Assembly (NCBI RefSeq): GCF_946221935.1
Contig: NZ_CAMIGN010000010.1
Location: forward strand, 34,628-98,627
DNA from: an uncultured Corynebacterium sp.
GTDB taxonomy: Bacteria > Actinomycetota > Actinomycetes > Mycobacteriales > Mycobacteriaceae
Direction of reading: 5' to 3'
Length of the DNA: 64,000 nucleotides
How positions within the stretch are numbered: position 1 is the first letter of the stretch; each line of letters opens with the position of its first letter. A program made the position numbers and the translations under genes. This document shows positions 48,077-56,903 of this stretch, in pieces. The notes beneath the pieces were generated by a model. That model had not been told where the DNA came from and searched no databases. It saw only the letters and a program-made list of their open reading frames with translations.

Positions 48077-48126
48077 AGACACTGCTTAAAGCGCCAACTC
48101 TTGGGGGATTTTTGCCACGAATTTCC

Positions 48127-48465
48127 TTAGTCGTCGGTGTGGTTATCCGACTTTTCTACGTGGCGGTCAGTCAATTGAGTTTCCTGCTGGGAACCGGGTT
48201 CCACAGCATCCACGGTTTCCAGGATCGAGATCTTTTCCCAGGTGGTCACAACTCCCTTGGCGATCTCCAGATCAACCGTGGTCTCCCCCACGTGCGCTAC
48301 GCGACCGTGCAAACCCGAAGTCGTCTTTACAACCATGCCCGGGCCCAGCTGCTCTTGGAAGTCACGAACCTGCTGTAGCCGCTTGTTCTGCTTGCGGATC
48401 TGAATCAGCGGCAAGCCGACAAAGACCAGAAGGACGAGGACAATAAGAATAATGTCATTTGGCAT
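48127..48465 (-). CDS. yajC: Preprotein translocase subunit YajC
   Basis: Small single-span subunit associated with SecDF. The hydrophobic helix is at residues 4-22 (IILIVLVLLVFVGLPL), followed by KQNKRLQQVRDFQEQLGPGMVVKTTSGLHGRV typical of YajC. The frame is open to 48621, but the ATG at 48465 gives the normal N-terminus and a 112-residue protein. The longer reading overlaps ruvB. Confidence 0.94.
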   Translation of the reverse strand: MPNDIILIVLVLLVFVGLPLIQIRKQNKRLQQVRDFQEQLGPGMVVKTTSGLHGRVAHVGETTVDLEIAKGVVTTWEKISILETVDAVEPGSQQETQLTDRHVEKSDNHTDD

Positions 48466-48500
48466 AGTGACAATCTTGCCATATCGCCCTACTCGTTCGA

Positions 48501-49619
48501 CTACAGCCCGATGGTGCCCTCCGGCGGTTCTAATCCAATGTGTCGCCATGCCGCCGCAGTAGCCACTCGCCCTCGTGGGGTACGGCTCACCATGCCTGCC
48601 CTCACAAGGTAGGGTTCGCACACTTCTTCGACCGTGGACGGTTCTTCCCCTACCGCTAGGGCTAGGGTGTTGACGCCCACCGGCCCGCCACCATGGCCCT
48701 TCACCAGGGCTTCGATGACGGCTCGGTCGAGTCTATCCAGTCCGGACTCGTCAACGTCGAACACCAGCAAGGCAGCTCGCGCCACCTCCAGGGTGATCTT
48801 TCCGTCCGCATTTACGTCCGCGAAGTCGCGCACTCGGCGTAGCAAGCGGTTGGCAATTCGCGGCGTTCCGCGGGAACGCGAGGCAATCTCTGCTGCGGCG
48901 TCACCGTTAATATCAACGCCGAGGATCCCCGCGGCACGTGTGACAACACGGGTGAGATCCGCGACGTCGTAAAACTCCATCTGGGCAGTGAAGCCGAACC
49001 GATCTCGTAGCGGCCCGGTCAGCATACCCGCGCGGGTTGTTGCGCCGACCAGGGTAAACGGGGCGATCTCAATGGGAATAGAAGTTGCTCCTGGCCCCTT
49101 GCCCACGATCACGTCGATGCGGAAGTCTTCCATCGCCATGTACAGCATCTCTTCGGCGGGACGAGCCATGCGGTGAATCTCATCGATAAAGAGAACATCG
49201 CCCTCCATGAGGTTAGAAAGCATGGCGGCCAGATCGCCCGCGCGTTCCAATGCCGGACCAGAGGTCATGCGCAGGGAGGTGCCAAGTTCCTGGGCAATAA
49301 TCATCGCCATCGTGGTTTTGCCAAGACCGGGCGGCCCGGCCAGCAGCACATGATCCGGTGTGACTCCGCGAGAGCGGGCGCCGCCGAGCACCAGATCCAG
49401 CTGAGTGCGCACCTTCGGCTGACCGATGAACTCGTCCAAAGACTTAGGTCGTAGCGAGGTATCGATATCGGTGTCCCCAGAGGTTTCCTGGGGGTTCAGA
49501 TCGGCGTTTTGAACGAAGCCACCTTGTGCTGCGGCTGAATTTCCCGATGCATTTCCGGGGGCTGAGCTCATGCCAATACCTGGCGGTAGTTTGAATTCTG
49601 TCCGCTCGATGTCGCTCAT
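48501..49619 (-). CDS. ruvB: Holliday junction branch-migration ATPase RuvB
   Basis: Hexameric AAA+ motor. LRPKSLDEFIGQPKVR is near residue 56, Walker A is AGPPGLGKTT, Walker B is VLFIDEIHRM, and the winged helix ends with TPRGRVATAAAWRHIGL. The first 50 residues are a low-complexity extension not seen in E. coli. Length 372. Third gene of the ruvCAB run. Confidence 0.98.
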   Translation of the reverse strand: MSDIERTEFKLPPGIGMSSAPGNASGNSAAAQGGFVQNADLNPQETSGDTDIDTSLRPKSLDEFIGQPKVRTQLDLVLGGARSRGVTPDHVLLAGPPGLGKTTMAMIIAQELGTSLRMTSGPALERAGDLAAMLSNLMEGDVLFIDEIHRMARPAEEMLYMAMEDFRIDVIVGKGPGATSIPIEIAPFTLVGATTRAGMLTGPLRDRFGFTAQMEFYDVADLTRVVTRAAGILGVDINGDAAAEIASRSRGTPRIANRLLRRVRDFADVNADGKITLEVARAALLVFDVDESGLDRLDRAVIEALVKGHGGGPVGVNTLALAVGEEPSTVEEVCEPYLVRAGMVSRTPRGRVATAAAWRHIGLEPPEGTIGL

Positions 49620-49670
49620 GATTCTTTGATGCCTTCCCTATTGTCGGGCTTGTCCAGCTTGTCCGGCTGC

Positions 49671-50306
49671 CTATTTGATAGCTGCCAGTGAGGCTCGTAG
49701 AAGTGCGGAGGCATCCGGAGCCGACTGTTCTGGCCACTGCGCCAATACGTTCTCGACGGTACTCTGCGCCTTCGATTCGGTGAAGCCTAAGCCCGTGAGC
49801 GCCTCGATGACCTGCTCACGTACGCCGAAGGAAACCGCTTGCACATCAGCGGCAGCCCCGGTAGCCCCGGCAATACCCGCAGCAATGCCGTCGGCAATCT
49901 CACCGAGATCTGCAACCTTGCCCTTGAGATCCACCGCCATGCGCTCTGCCAAGCGCTTGCCCACGCCAGGAGCTTTTTGCAACGTCTTGTGGTCACCATT
50001 GGAAACAGCCAAAGCTAGTTCCTGTGGCGAAATCACCGACAAAATGGCCAATGCGAGCCGTGCTCCCACGCCGGAGACGGACTGCAACGTAGCAAAGGCA
50101 CGTTTTTCGTCGCGATCTTTAAACACGTAGAGGGTTTGGGAATCCTCGCGCACCACCATAGCGGTGGTCACAAACACCTCCTCACCGCGTGGCAAGTCGC
50201 CAATGGTTGTGGCCGTGCCCATGCACTCATAGCCCACACCGCCACACTCGATGACTACAAAATCGAGACCTTTGTCAATGACGGTTCCGCGCAGCGATGC
50301 GATCAT
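49671..50306 (-). CDS. ruvA: Holliday junction DNA-binding protein RuvA
   Basis: Tetramer that binds the four-way junction and recruits RuvB. The N-terminus MIASLRGTVIDKGLDFVVIECGGVGYE and the helix-hairpin-helix segments (LQSVSGVGARLALAILS; APGVGKRLAERMAVDLKGKV) are diagnostic. An open frame extends 16 codons upstream, but the ATG at 50306 carries the conserved start with AAAGGGGAAACC before it and overlaps the ruvC stop (ATGA). Confidence 0.97.
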   Translation of the reverse strand: MIASLRGTVIDKGLDFVVIECGGVGYECMGTATTIGDLPRGEEVFVTTAMVVREDSQTLYVFKDRDEKRAFATLQSVSGVGARLALAILSVISPQELALAVSNGDHKTLQKAPGVGKRLAERMAVDLKGKVADLGEIADGIAAGIAGATGAAADVQAVSFGVREQVIEALTGLGFTESKAQSTVENVLAQWPEQSAPDASALLRASLAAIK

Positions 50307-50866
50307 GGTTTCCCCTTTACTAGATGGTTCAACGGTGCCCTCCAGCAGTGGCATACGGCCAGTGCCAATGCATCCGCCGCGTCCGGTGGCTTTGGCGGTT
50401 CACTGAGCCCCAGGATGCGGGTAATCATGCGCGTCATCTGCCCCTTATCCGCCCGCCCATTGCCGCTGATGGACTTCTTCACCTCACTAGGTGTGTACAT
50501 GTGCACTTCTACCCCACGCTTGGCCGCCGCCAGCATCAACACTCCGGAGGCGTGGGCAGTATTCATCACCGTAGACACATTCGACCGTTCAAACACGCGC
50601 TCTAGTGCTACAACGTGTGGTTGGTAGTCGTCGAACCATTGTTCTACCGCCTCAAAAAGCTTGTGCAGGCGCCGCTCCAGCGGCATGTCCGCTGGAGTGC
50701 GCACCACCCCCACAGCTACGGGATACACAGCCCGCCCCTTCCCCGCTTGCACTACGGAAAGTCCGCAGCGGGTCAGCCCAGGGTCAATCCCCATAACCCG
50801 CAGCCCCGCCAGCGAAGTCGGACCGCCGGCGGGACTACCCCAGGCTGAATTGTTTGGAATACTCAT
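50303..50866 (-). CDS. ruvC: Holliday junction resolvase RuvC
   Basis: Endonuclease that cuts the junction. RNase H-like acidic motifs: MGIDPGLTRCGLSVV (residues 25-39), VALERVFE, and SISGNGRADKGQM with the final Asp in DAADALALAVCHC. Length 187. The first 24 residues are Gly/Ser-rich and could be shortened if an internal start is used. No LexA-type box was found in the 33 bp before it, so SOS control is not supported here. Confidence 0.97.
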   Translation of the reverse strand: MSIPNNSAWGSPAGGPTSLAGLRVMGIDPGLTRCGLSVVQAGKGRAVYPVAVGVVRTPADMPLERRLHKLFEAVEQWFDDYQPHVVALERVFERSNVSTVMNTAHASGVLMLAAAKRGVEVHMYTPSEVKKSISGNGRADKGQMTRMITRILGLSEPPKPPDAADALALAVCHCWRAPLNHLVKGKP

Positions 50867-50899
50867 CGTGCTACCAAGAATAGCACAGGTGTTCCAAAA

Positions 50900-51652
50900 C
50901 TAGTCGTTGAGCTCCGCGAGGACCTCTTCGCTCAAATCCATATTGGTGAACACATTTTGTACATCGTCGGAATCTTCCAGAGCATCAATCAGGTTAAATA
51001 CCTTCTTTGCGGTGGACGCATCCGCCGGAACCTCCATGGAGGCACGGAAGTCGAGCTCAACCGAGTCGTAATCGATTTCTGCTGCCTTTAGCGCGTCGCG
51101 CACCGCATTCATATCGCTGGATTCACACACGACTTCGAACTTGTCGCCAATGTCGTTAACCTCTTCCGCCCCGGCATCCAGCACGGCCATCAGAATATCG
51201 TCCTCGCTGTACTCGCCCTTTTCGAGCACGGCCACACCCTTGCGCGTAAACAAGTAGGACACCGAGCCCGCATCGGCCATGTTGCCGCCGTTTTTATTCA
51301 TAGCGGTACGTACATCGGTTGCAGCGCGGTTGCGGTTATCAGTCAGGCACTCGATCAGCATCGCTACACCATTGGGCCCATAACCTTCGTACATGACGGT
51401 TTCCCAGTTCGCGCCACCGGACTCTTCACCGGAACCACGCTTACGGGCACGCTCAATGTTGTCGTTGGGTACCGAGGACTTCTTGGCCTTCGTGATTGCG
51501 TCCTGCAGCGTTGGGTTCGCGCTGGGATCGCCACCACCGGTGCGAGCCGCCACTTCGATGTTCTTAATCAGCTTGGCAAATTCCTTACCACGCTTCGCGT
51601 CGTTGGCAGCCTTCTTGTGCTTAGTTGTTGCCCATTTGGAGTGGCCGGACAT
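50900..51652 (-). CDS. YebC/PmpR-family regulator or translation factor
   Basis: A 250-residue protein of the YebC family, beginning MSGHSKWATTKHKKAANDAKRGK. Family members have been described as DNA-binding regulators and, more recently, as ribosome-associated factors easing proline stalls. GENE context next to ruvC is widely conserved. A TAGTAT hexamer on the minus strand (51692-51697) about 40 bp upstream is a possible -10 element. Confidence 0.95.
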   Translation of the reverse strand: MSGHSKWATTKHKKAANDAKRGKEFAKLIKNIEVAARTGGGDPSANPTLQDAITKAKKSSVPNDNIERARKRGSGEESGGANWETVMYEGYGPNGVAMLIECLTDNRNRAATDVRTAMNKNGGNMADAGSVSYLFTRKGVAVLEKGEYSEDDILMAVLDAGAEEVNDIGDKFEVVCESSDMNAVRDALKAAEIDYDSVELDFRASMEVPADASTAKKVFNLIDALEDSDDVQNVFTNMDLSEEVLAELND

Positions 51653-51691
51653 GTTCCTCTTTCGGTAGTCGGGTTTGTCTTTATCGAGTCC

Positions 51692-51697
51692 ATACTA
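51692..51697 (-). promoter_or_regulatory. Candidate -10 element of yebC
   Basis: TAGTAT on the minus strand, 40 bp before the yebC ATG, resembles the corynebacterial TANAAT. A GTGACA stands upstream at a spacing of about 20, longer than ideal. Confidence 0.3.
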
Positions 51698-51768
51698 GAC
51701 CCCTTCCGCACCGGCCCTGTCACACGCATCGTATTTTTTGGTGACGTCCCCTCACCGCACCACCACAG

Positions 51769-52359
51769 TTAGTCTGCTGCGCGGTGTTCCTCGACCATCC
51801 GCACAAAGTAGCTGTGCACCCGGTCATCCTCGGAAAGTTCCGGGTGAAAGCTACATCCCAGTACGTGCCCCTGGCGTACCCCGACAATAGTTCCATCTGG
51901 CAAGGAGGACACAACCTCGACACTATCGCCCACTTCCTCCACCTTGGGAGCGCGAATAAACACGGCCTCCACGGGCGTGTCGATATCTCCGAACGGCAGC
52001 TGCGTCTCAAAGGAATCCACCTGCCGACCGAACGCGTTGCGTCTGACTGAGATGTCCATTGCGTGCAGACTATGGGCGTCAGCACGAGTATCAAGAACCC
52101 GGTCGGCCAAAAGAATCAATCCAGCACAAGTACCGAACACCGGCAGGCCGTCGGCAATCGCGGCGCGCAGCGGCTCCAGCATTCCACCGAGCTCTAGCAG
52201 TTTGGACATGGTGGTGGATTCGCCGCCGGGAAGGATTAGACCATCCAGCCCCTCTAAGTGTTCGGTGCGACGCACAGCGCGAGCCTCATGACCCAAACGT
52301 TCAATACTGCGCATATGCTCAACGAAGCCGCCCTGAACGCTTAGCACGCCAATAATCAA
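51769..52359 (-). CDS. pdxT: Pyridoxal 5'-phosphate synthase glutaminase subunit PdxT
   Basis: Class I amidotransferase that supplies ammonia to PdxS. IGVLSVQGGFVEH is at the N-terminus, LILPGGESTTM follows, the nucleophile lies in FGTCAGLILLA and the catalytic His in GCSFHPELSED. Length 196. Four bp behind tesB. Confidence 0.97.
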   Translation of the reverse strand: MIIGVLSVQGGFVEHMRSIERLGHEARAVRRTEHLEGLDGLILPGGESTTMSKLLELGGMLEPLRAAIADGLPVFGTCAGLILLADRVLDTRADAHSLHAMDISVRRNAFGRQVDSFETQLPFGDIDTPVEAVFIRAPKVEEVGDSVEVVSSLPDGTIVGVRQGHVLGCSFHPELSEDDRVHSYFVRMVEEHRAAD

Positions 52360-52363
52360 TGTT

Positions 52364-53227
52364 CTATTGCTCCTTTAACGGAACCGACTGGGCACCTTCG
52401 CGCAGACTGCGGGTCAAACCCTCCTGAGTCACCACAGCCACAAGGTCACCCTCCTGGTTAAAGATTCTTCCGTGCGTCAGTGCTCGTCCGCCGTGTGCGG
52501 ACGGGGAAATCTGGTCGTACAACAGCCACTCATCAGCGCGGAAAGGCCGCAGGAACCACATGGCATGATCCAGCGAGGCCTCCTGGAACTCCGCCGGACG
52601 GTGCGGTACCAGCGCCGAGGACAACAACGTCATATCCGACATGTAGGCCAGGGTGCACACGTGCAAGGTGTCCACATCCGGCAACCGGGTTTTAGTACGG
52701 AACCACACCACCTGCTGGGAAGCCGTGTACTTGTTGTGCTCGTAGTCTTCCGGAGGAACGATGCGAACATCCCAATCAGCCCACTCGTCGCGGAAAAGGC
52801 GCTGCACTCGACTCAAAGAATCGGTATCCACCACAATGGACTCCGGATCTGGCACTGCCCGCATCTCGTCGGAGTGCTGCGGACCATGATCGTTCCGGAT
52901 GTGGAAGCTGGCCTGCATAATGAAAATTGCCTTACCGTCCTGCAACACCTTGACAGAGCGGGAGACAAAAGAGCGACCGTCGCGTACGCGGTCAACCACC
53001 ATCACCGTCGGCACGTCGGGATTACCAGGACCTACAAAGTAGCCATGCAGTGAATGCACGCTGAACTCGTCACTCACTGTGCGAGTAGCCGCAACCAGAG
53101 CCTGCGCAGCAACCTGTCCACCATAGGTACGTGCCAACTTCGACGGCAGTGGACTGCCGCGGAAGATGTCGCGGTCGATGCGCTCCAGATCCAGGACATC
53201 CAGGATCTTCGGACGGTGCGGGCTCAT
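52364..53227 (-). CDS. tesB: Acyl-CoA thioesterase II
   Basis: Double hot-dog thioesterase hydrolysing medium/long acyl-CoA. It is recognised by YGGQVAAQALVAATRTV near residue 35, HSLHGYFVGPGNP and, in the second half, SLDHAMWFLRPFRADEWLLYDQ and GRIFNQEGDLVA. Length 287. Its ATG overlaps the pdxS stop by one base, so it is embedded within the PLP operon, as in mycobacteria. A metabolic reason for that placement is not evident. Confidence 0.96.
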   Translation of the reverse strand: MSPHRPKILDVLDLERIDRDIFRGSPLPSKLARTYGGQVAAQALVAATRTVSDEFSVHSLHGYFVGPGNPDVPTVMVVDRVRDGRSFVSRSVKVLQDGKAIFIMQASFHIRNDHGPQHSDEMRAVPDPESIVVDTDSLSRVQRLFRDEWADWDVRIVPPEDYEHNKYTASQQVVWFRTKTRLPDVDTLHVCTLAYMSDMTLLSSALVPHRPAEFQEASLDHAMWFLRPFRADEWLLYDQISPSAHGGRALTHGRIFNQEGDLVAVVTQEGLTRSLREGAQSVPLKEQ

Positions 53228-54129
53228 TACCAGCCGCGCTCTGCCAGTCGGTGCGGCTGCGGGATCTCGTCGACATTAATGCCCACCATAGCCTCACCCA
53301 AGCCACGAGATACCTTGGCAATCGTTGCCGGGTCGTCGTAGTTCTGGGTGGCCTGCACAATAGCGCGAGCACGCTGCTCCGGGTTGCCGGACTTAAAGAT
53401 GCCAGAGCCAACAAATACGCCCTCTGCGCCTAGCTGCATCATCATCGCTGCGTCGGCTGGGGTGGCGATGCCGCCAGCGGTGAACAGTACTACCGGAAGC
53501 TTGCCATTTGCGGCGACCTCGCGAACCAGCTCATAAGGAGCCTGCAGTTCCTTGGCTGCAACGTACAGTTCATCTTCAGCCATGGAGGTAAGGCGGTTAA
53601 TCTCCGCGCGGATGGTGCGCATGTGTGTCACAGCGTTGGACACGTCTCCGGTGCCAGCTTCGCCCTTGGAACGAATCATTGCTGCGCCCTCGTTAATGCG
53701 ACGCAGAGCCTCGCCCAGGTTCGTAGCACCGCAGACAAAAGGAACCTCGAAGTCGAACTTGTCGATGTGGTTCTTGTAGTCGGCGGGGGTCAGTACCTCG
53801 GACTCATCGATAAAATCGACGCCCAGGGACTGCAGAACCTGTGCCTCGACGAAGTGACCGATGCGTGCTTTAGCCATTACCGGGATCGAAACGGCGTTAA
53901 TGATTCCTTCGATCATGTCCGGGTCGGACATACGAGAAACGCCACCCTCAGCGCGGATATCGGCGGGCACGCGCTCCAACGCCATGACGGCGGTTGCGCC
54001 GGCATCCTCGGCGATCTTTGCCTGCTCCGGGGTAACGACGTCCATAATGACGCCGCCCTTGAGCATGTCAGCCAGGCCACGCTTCACGCGAGCGGTGCCG
54101 GTGTTCGCAACAGGAGAATTAGTAGTCAC
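53227..54129 (-). CDS. pdxS: Pyridoxal 5'-phosphate synthase subunit PdxS
   Basis: TIM-barrel synthase making PLP from ribose 5-phosphate, glyceraldehyde 3-phosphate and ammonia. Highly conserved stretches such as LKGGVIMDVVTPEQAKIAEDAGA, ARIGHFVEAQVLQSLGVDFIDESEVL and FTAGGIATPADAAMMMQLGAEGVFVGSGIF are intact. Length 300. First gene of pdxS-tesB-pdxT. Confidence 0.99.
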   Translation of the reverse strand: MTTNSPVANTGTARVKRGLADMLKGGVIMDVVTPEQAKIAEDAGATAVMALERVPADIRAEGGVSRMSDPDMIEGIINAVSIPVMAKARIGHFVEAQVLQSLGVDFIDESEVLTPADYKNHIDKFDFEVPFVCGATNLGEALRRINEGAAMIRSKGEAGTGDVSNAVTHMRTIRAEINRLTSMAEDELYVAAKELQAPYELVREVAANGKLPVVLFTAGGIATPADAAMMMQLGAEGVFVGSGIFKSGNPEQRARAIVQATQNYDDPATIAKVSRGLGEAMVGINVDEIPQPHRLAERGW

Positions 54130-54214
54130 GATGCTTAATGTCCCATCTTTGAAGAGTGTTAGATCGGTTCTAGTCTAACCTGTCTAGTTCCCGATCCCGC
54201 TATTGGGGATTGGC

Positions 54215-54787
54215 TTATTGGTCTTCCCCGCTGCCAGTCTCTTTCGGAGAATCCTGAGAAGCGTCTTGTGAAGAGCCCCGTGAAGAGCCTTGTGAAGACG
54301 AACCTTGGGAGGGCGCAGGACTAGAGAGTAATGCCTCGTAGTACTCCGGAAGCGGCGCACGACCTGCCAACCGAAGTCCACGCACCAAAGGACGAGTGCG
54401 CACGCTTAGGGTGTCAGTTACTGCGTCATTGTAGAAACGCGCGGCCAGGTCTACCTTTGCGGAGGCCTCCAGAAAACTGGGGTTGGACCATACCTCCTGC
54501 TTGAGCACGCCAAGTAGTTCGTTTTCCACCTCACTGCGTGCCCCCATATCGGTAGCTCGCAGAGCCACCCGGTTCACCTTTGCTACTTCTTGCCCCAGTT
54601 CCGGCTGCAACGCAGCGATAACGCTAGAACGAGAGTGCAGCGCGCCCTCCAGGCTGACGCGAGCCGAGTCTGTGCGAATGTGCAGTCGATTCAGCCTGCT
54701 AGCCATTCCGGATGCCCAAATAGCGATGCAGACAACCAAGATCAGCACCAGCGAGGCGATAAATACCCACACGGGGAGAGTGATCAT
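54215..54787 (-). CDS. Small LemA-like membrane protein of unknown function
   Basis: A 190-residue protein with one transmembrane helix at residues 5-26 and a mainly helical domain. The pattern RLNRLHIRTDSARVSLEGAL, and later ARFYNDAVTD and PEYYEALL, resembles the LemA family, whose function is unresolved. The last 40 residues are a Ser/Gln/Asp/Gly-rich tail encoded by 12-bp repeats. Its start overlaps the pimA stop (ATGA), so it is the terminal member of the thrS-HIT-pgsA-acyltransferase-pimA operon; mycobacteria carry a different (Nudix-type) membrane protein at that place. Confidence 0.75.
   Translation of the reverse strand: MITLPVWVFIASLVLILVVCIAIWASGMASRLNRLHIRTDSARVSLEGALHSRSSVIAALQPELGQEVAKVNRVALRATDMGARSEVENELLGVLKQEVWSNPSFLEASAKVDLAARFYNDAVTDTLSVRTRPLVRGLRLAGRAPLPEYYEALLSSPAPSQGSSSQGSSRGSSQDASQDSPKETGSGEDQ
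54258..54305. repeat. Four 12-bp repeats in the tail of the LemA-like gene
   Basis: GAAGCGTCTTGT, GAAGAGCCCCGT, GAAGAGCCTTGT and GAAGACGAACCT follow in phase. On the minus strand each codes a four-residue S/Q/G/D unit, so copy-number change would keep the frame. Confidence 0.7.
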
Positions 54788-55947
54788 GCCAAAGTCACCT
54801 TTCTGCCTTTGACGGTCACAGTGTCATAGACCTGTTCCACCTGATCGGTCACCGTCTGCCAGTCGAAATCCACCGCTCGCGTCGAACCCGCTGCCACCAA
54901 CGAATTCCGGGCGGCGTCATCGCGCAGCAACCCCACGGCCTTGTCTGCCAGATCAGCTGCCGAACCATTACTAAATAAGCGCGCGGAAGCACCGTGCTGC
55001 CCCACGGCTTCAAAAGCGGGGATATCACTGGCAAGCACCGCGGCTCCGGCTGCCATACCTTCAACAAGGACGATTCCAAAGCTCTCACCGCCGGTGTTCG
55101 GCGCCACATAAACATCGCTGGCGCTGAGCGCACTGGCTTTGTCTGCGTCACTCACACGCCCGAGCACCCGCACGTGGGCATCACTAGGCCCAAGCCCTAC
55201 GGTGGCCGACAGCCCCAAATCCCTCACACGCTCCACCAGGGCATCCATATCTCCACCACCTGCGATTATCAGCTCTACCTGCGGAACTTCCGCAACGATG
55301 CGTGGCATCGCTTCAAGCAAAATCTGCAGTCCCTTACGGGGCTCTTCAAAACGGCCGAGGAACATCAGACGCGGGCGGTGCTCCCCCGGCGAATCCAAAC
55401 CGGCCAGAGGTTGTGCGCCGCGGTAAACATTGGTTTCCACCCCATTGGGAATAAGCACCGGGTCGCCAGCCAGGTTTTCGACCTGCCAGCGCCGTGCCTC
55501 CTCAGACACCGCAATGCCACCGTGGATACGCTCCAGGTACGGGCGCAAAAACGGCAGAGCCATTTTAAGAACCTTCGACTCACTGGCCGACGCATGATAC
55601 GTCGCTACGATAGGCCCTTCGGCCACTGCCATAGCCATCATCGAATAAGACGGCGAATTCGGCTCGTGGATGTGCAGCAAATCAAACTGATTGTCACGGA
55701 TCCACTGCTTTAGATGCTTCTTTGTACGCGGACCGAAACTCAAACGCGCAACGGAACCGTTATAGCGGATAGGAATACTGGAACCGCCCAGTTCCACGAA
55801 ATCCGGCAATCCATCAGCTGACTTACCCGGCCCGATCAGACTTACCTCGTGGCCGCGCTTCCGCAGCTCAGTACAGAGGTCAATGGCGTGAATCTGCACG
55901 CCGCCCGGTTCGTCAAAGGAGTACGGGCACACCATCCCGATTCTCAT
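54784..55947 (-). CDS. pimA: Phosphatidyl-myo-inositol mannosyltransferase PimA
   Basis: GT4 enzyme that transfers the first mannose from GDP-mannose to phosphatidylinositol on the inner leaflet. It is recognised by MRIGMVCPYSFDEPGGVQIHA at the start, LLHIHEPNSPSYSMMA, the FLGRFEEPRKG region and the nucleotide-sugar motif ESFGIVLVEGMAAGAAVLAS. The frame is open 30 codons upstream, but the ATG at 55947 matches the family start, has GGGGAGGACGC before it and overlaps the acyltransferase stop. This gives 387 residues. Confidence 0.97.
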   Translation of the reverse strand: MRIGMVCPYSFDEPGGVQIHAIDLCTELRKRGHEVSLIGPGKSADGLPDFVELGGSSIPIRYNGSVARLSFGPRTKKHLKQWIRDNQFDLLHIHEPNSPSYSMMAMAVAEGPIVATYHASASESKVLKMALPFLRPYLERIHGGIAVSEEARRWQVENLAGDPVLIPNGVETNVYRGAQPLAGLDSPGEHRPRLMFLGRFEEPRKGLQILLEAMPRIVAEVPQVELIIAGGGDMDALVERVRDLGLSATVGLGPSDAHVRVLGRVSDADKASALSASDVYVAPNTGGESFGIVLVEGMAAGAAVLASDIPAFEAVGQHGASARLFSNGSAADLADKAVGLLRDDAARNSLVAAGSTRAVDFDWQTVTDQVEQVYDTVTVKGRKVTLA

Positions 55948-56903
55948 GCGTCCTCCCCTGGTGCCTCTTCCAACCCGAGACGCTGTCGCCGAGACTGTGA
56001 GAGATCCGCAAACCACAGTGGCTGTAGCAGGTGCCAATCCTGCGGATCCTGGGCGATTCCGCGAGCAAAATTATCGGCCATTTCCTGCACTATCTGCTGC
56101 AGAGTCTGCCCGTCTACTGCCACCGGTGTAACCTCGTGCTCCCAGGTTTCGGGGCCACCGCGCCGTACCGGAGAGGGATCCGTCGAGCCCCCGCGGAAGG
56201 CAACTCGAGCAGTGAACAGATTCGCCCCGGTGCGCTGTGCCAACAATGCAGCACCAGCTGGCATGGAGGTCTTTTCCCCAAAGAACTCCACTTCCACCCC
56301 GCGCCCAGTCAGATCCCGTTCCCCCATGAGGCACACCGTCCCACCGCCGCGCAAGACTTCCTCCATCTGCTCCAGCGGCGGCACCGCCGATCCGGTCAGC
56401 GCAATGATCTTAAACCCAAGAGTTTCCCGGTACTCCACAAATGCCTCGAAGAGGCTCTCCGGCTTCAGCCGTTCTGCCACGGTTGTGAAGGTGCCATAGT
56501 GGTGGACCAGCCATACTCCGGCCATATCCCAGTTACCGGCGTGTGGCAGTGCGATCACCGTCCCGCGTCCCGATTGCGCGCTGGCATGCAATAGTTCAAG
56601 GGACCCCGGAACGAAGTTGCGGTTAAGTTCCTCAGCCAACTCACGCCCCGCCATCGCAGGCAGTTGGAAGGCTTCGCGCCAATAGCGCATATAACTGCGC
56701 ATGGAGCGACGAACGAGGTCGCGCGTCACGTTTTCTGGTCCGACGACGCGGGCGAGGTTGCGGCGGAGTTGTTCTGGCCCCTTGCCTTTTTTGGACGCCA
56801 CGTCTGCGCCCCATTCAAACAAAACCTTCGCCAATGGCTTCGGCAACCTGGAGGTCACCTTCCAACCCGCGATATATGCCGCGGCAGTGAGCTTCTCCTT
56901 CAC
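55944..56903 (-). CDS. Phosphatidylinositol mannoside acyltransferase (LpxL/HtrB family)
   Basis: Peripheral membrane acyltransferase, homologous in position and sequence to mycobacterial PatA (Rv2611c), which acylates PIM mannose. The HxxxxD-type catalytic motif is in ALPHAGNWDMAG, with a later VCLMGERDLTGRGVEVEFFG. I use the GTG at 56903, which overlaps the pgsA stop (GTGA) and follows GGGGGTGG; the open frame above it runs antisense-like into pgsA. Length 319. Confidence 0.93.
   Translation of the reverse strand: MKEKLTAAAYIAGWKVTSRLPKPLAKVLFEWGADVASKKGKGPEQLRRNLARVVGPENVTRDLVRRSMRSYMRYWREAFQLPAMAGRELAEELNRNFVPGSLELLHASAQSGRGTVIALPHAGNWDMAGVWLVHHYGTFTTVAERLKPESLFEAFVEYRETLGFKIIALTGSAVPPLEQMEEVLRGGGTVCLMGERDLTGRGVEVEFFGEKTSMPAGAALLAQRTGANLFTARVAFRGGSTDPSPVRRGGPETWEHEVTPVAVDGQTLQQIVQEMADNFARGIAQDPQDWHLLQPLWFADLSQSRRQRLGLEEAPGEDA

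Noticed and set aside
50867..50899. SOS (LexA) box before ruvC
   Set aside because: Only GAACACC-like half similarity; it does not fit CGAAC-N4-GTTCG.
51725..51760. Hairpin GGTGAC...GTCACC-like segment with a run of T/A behind pdxT
   Set aside because: On the transcribed strand the stem is followed by A residues, not U, so it is not a terminator for pdxT.
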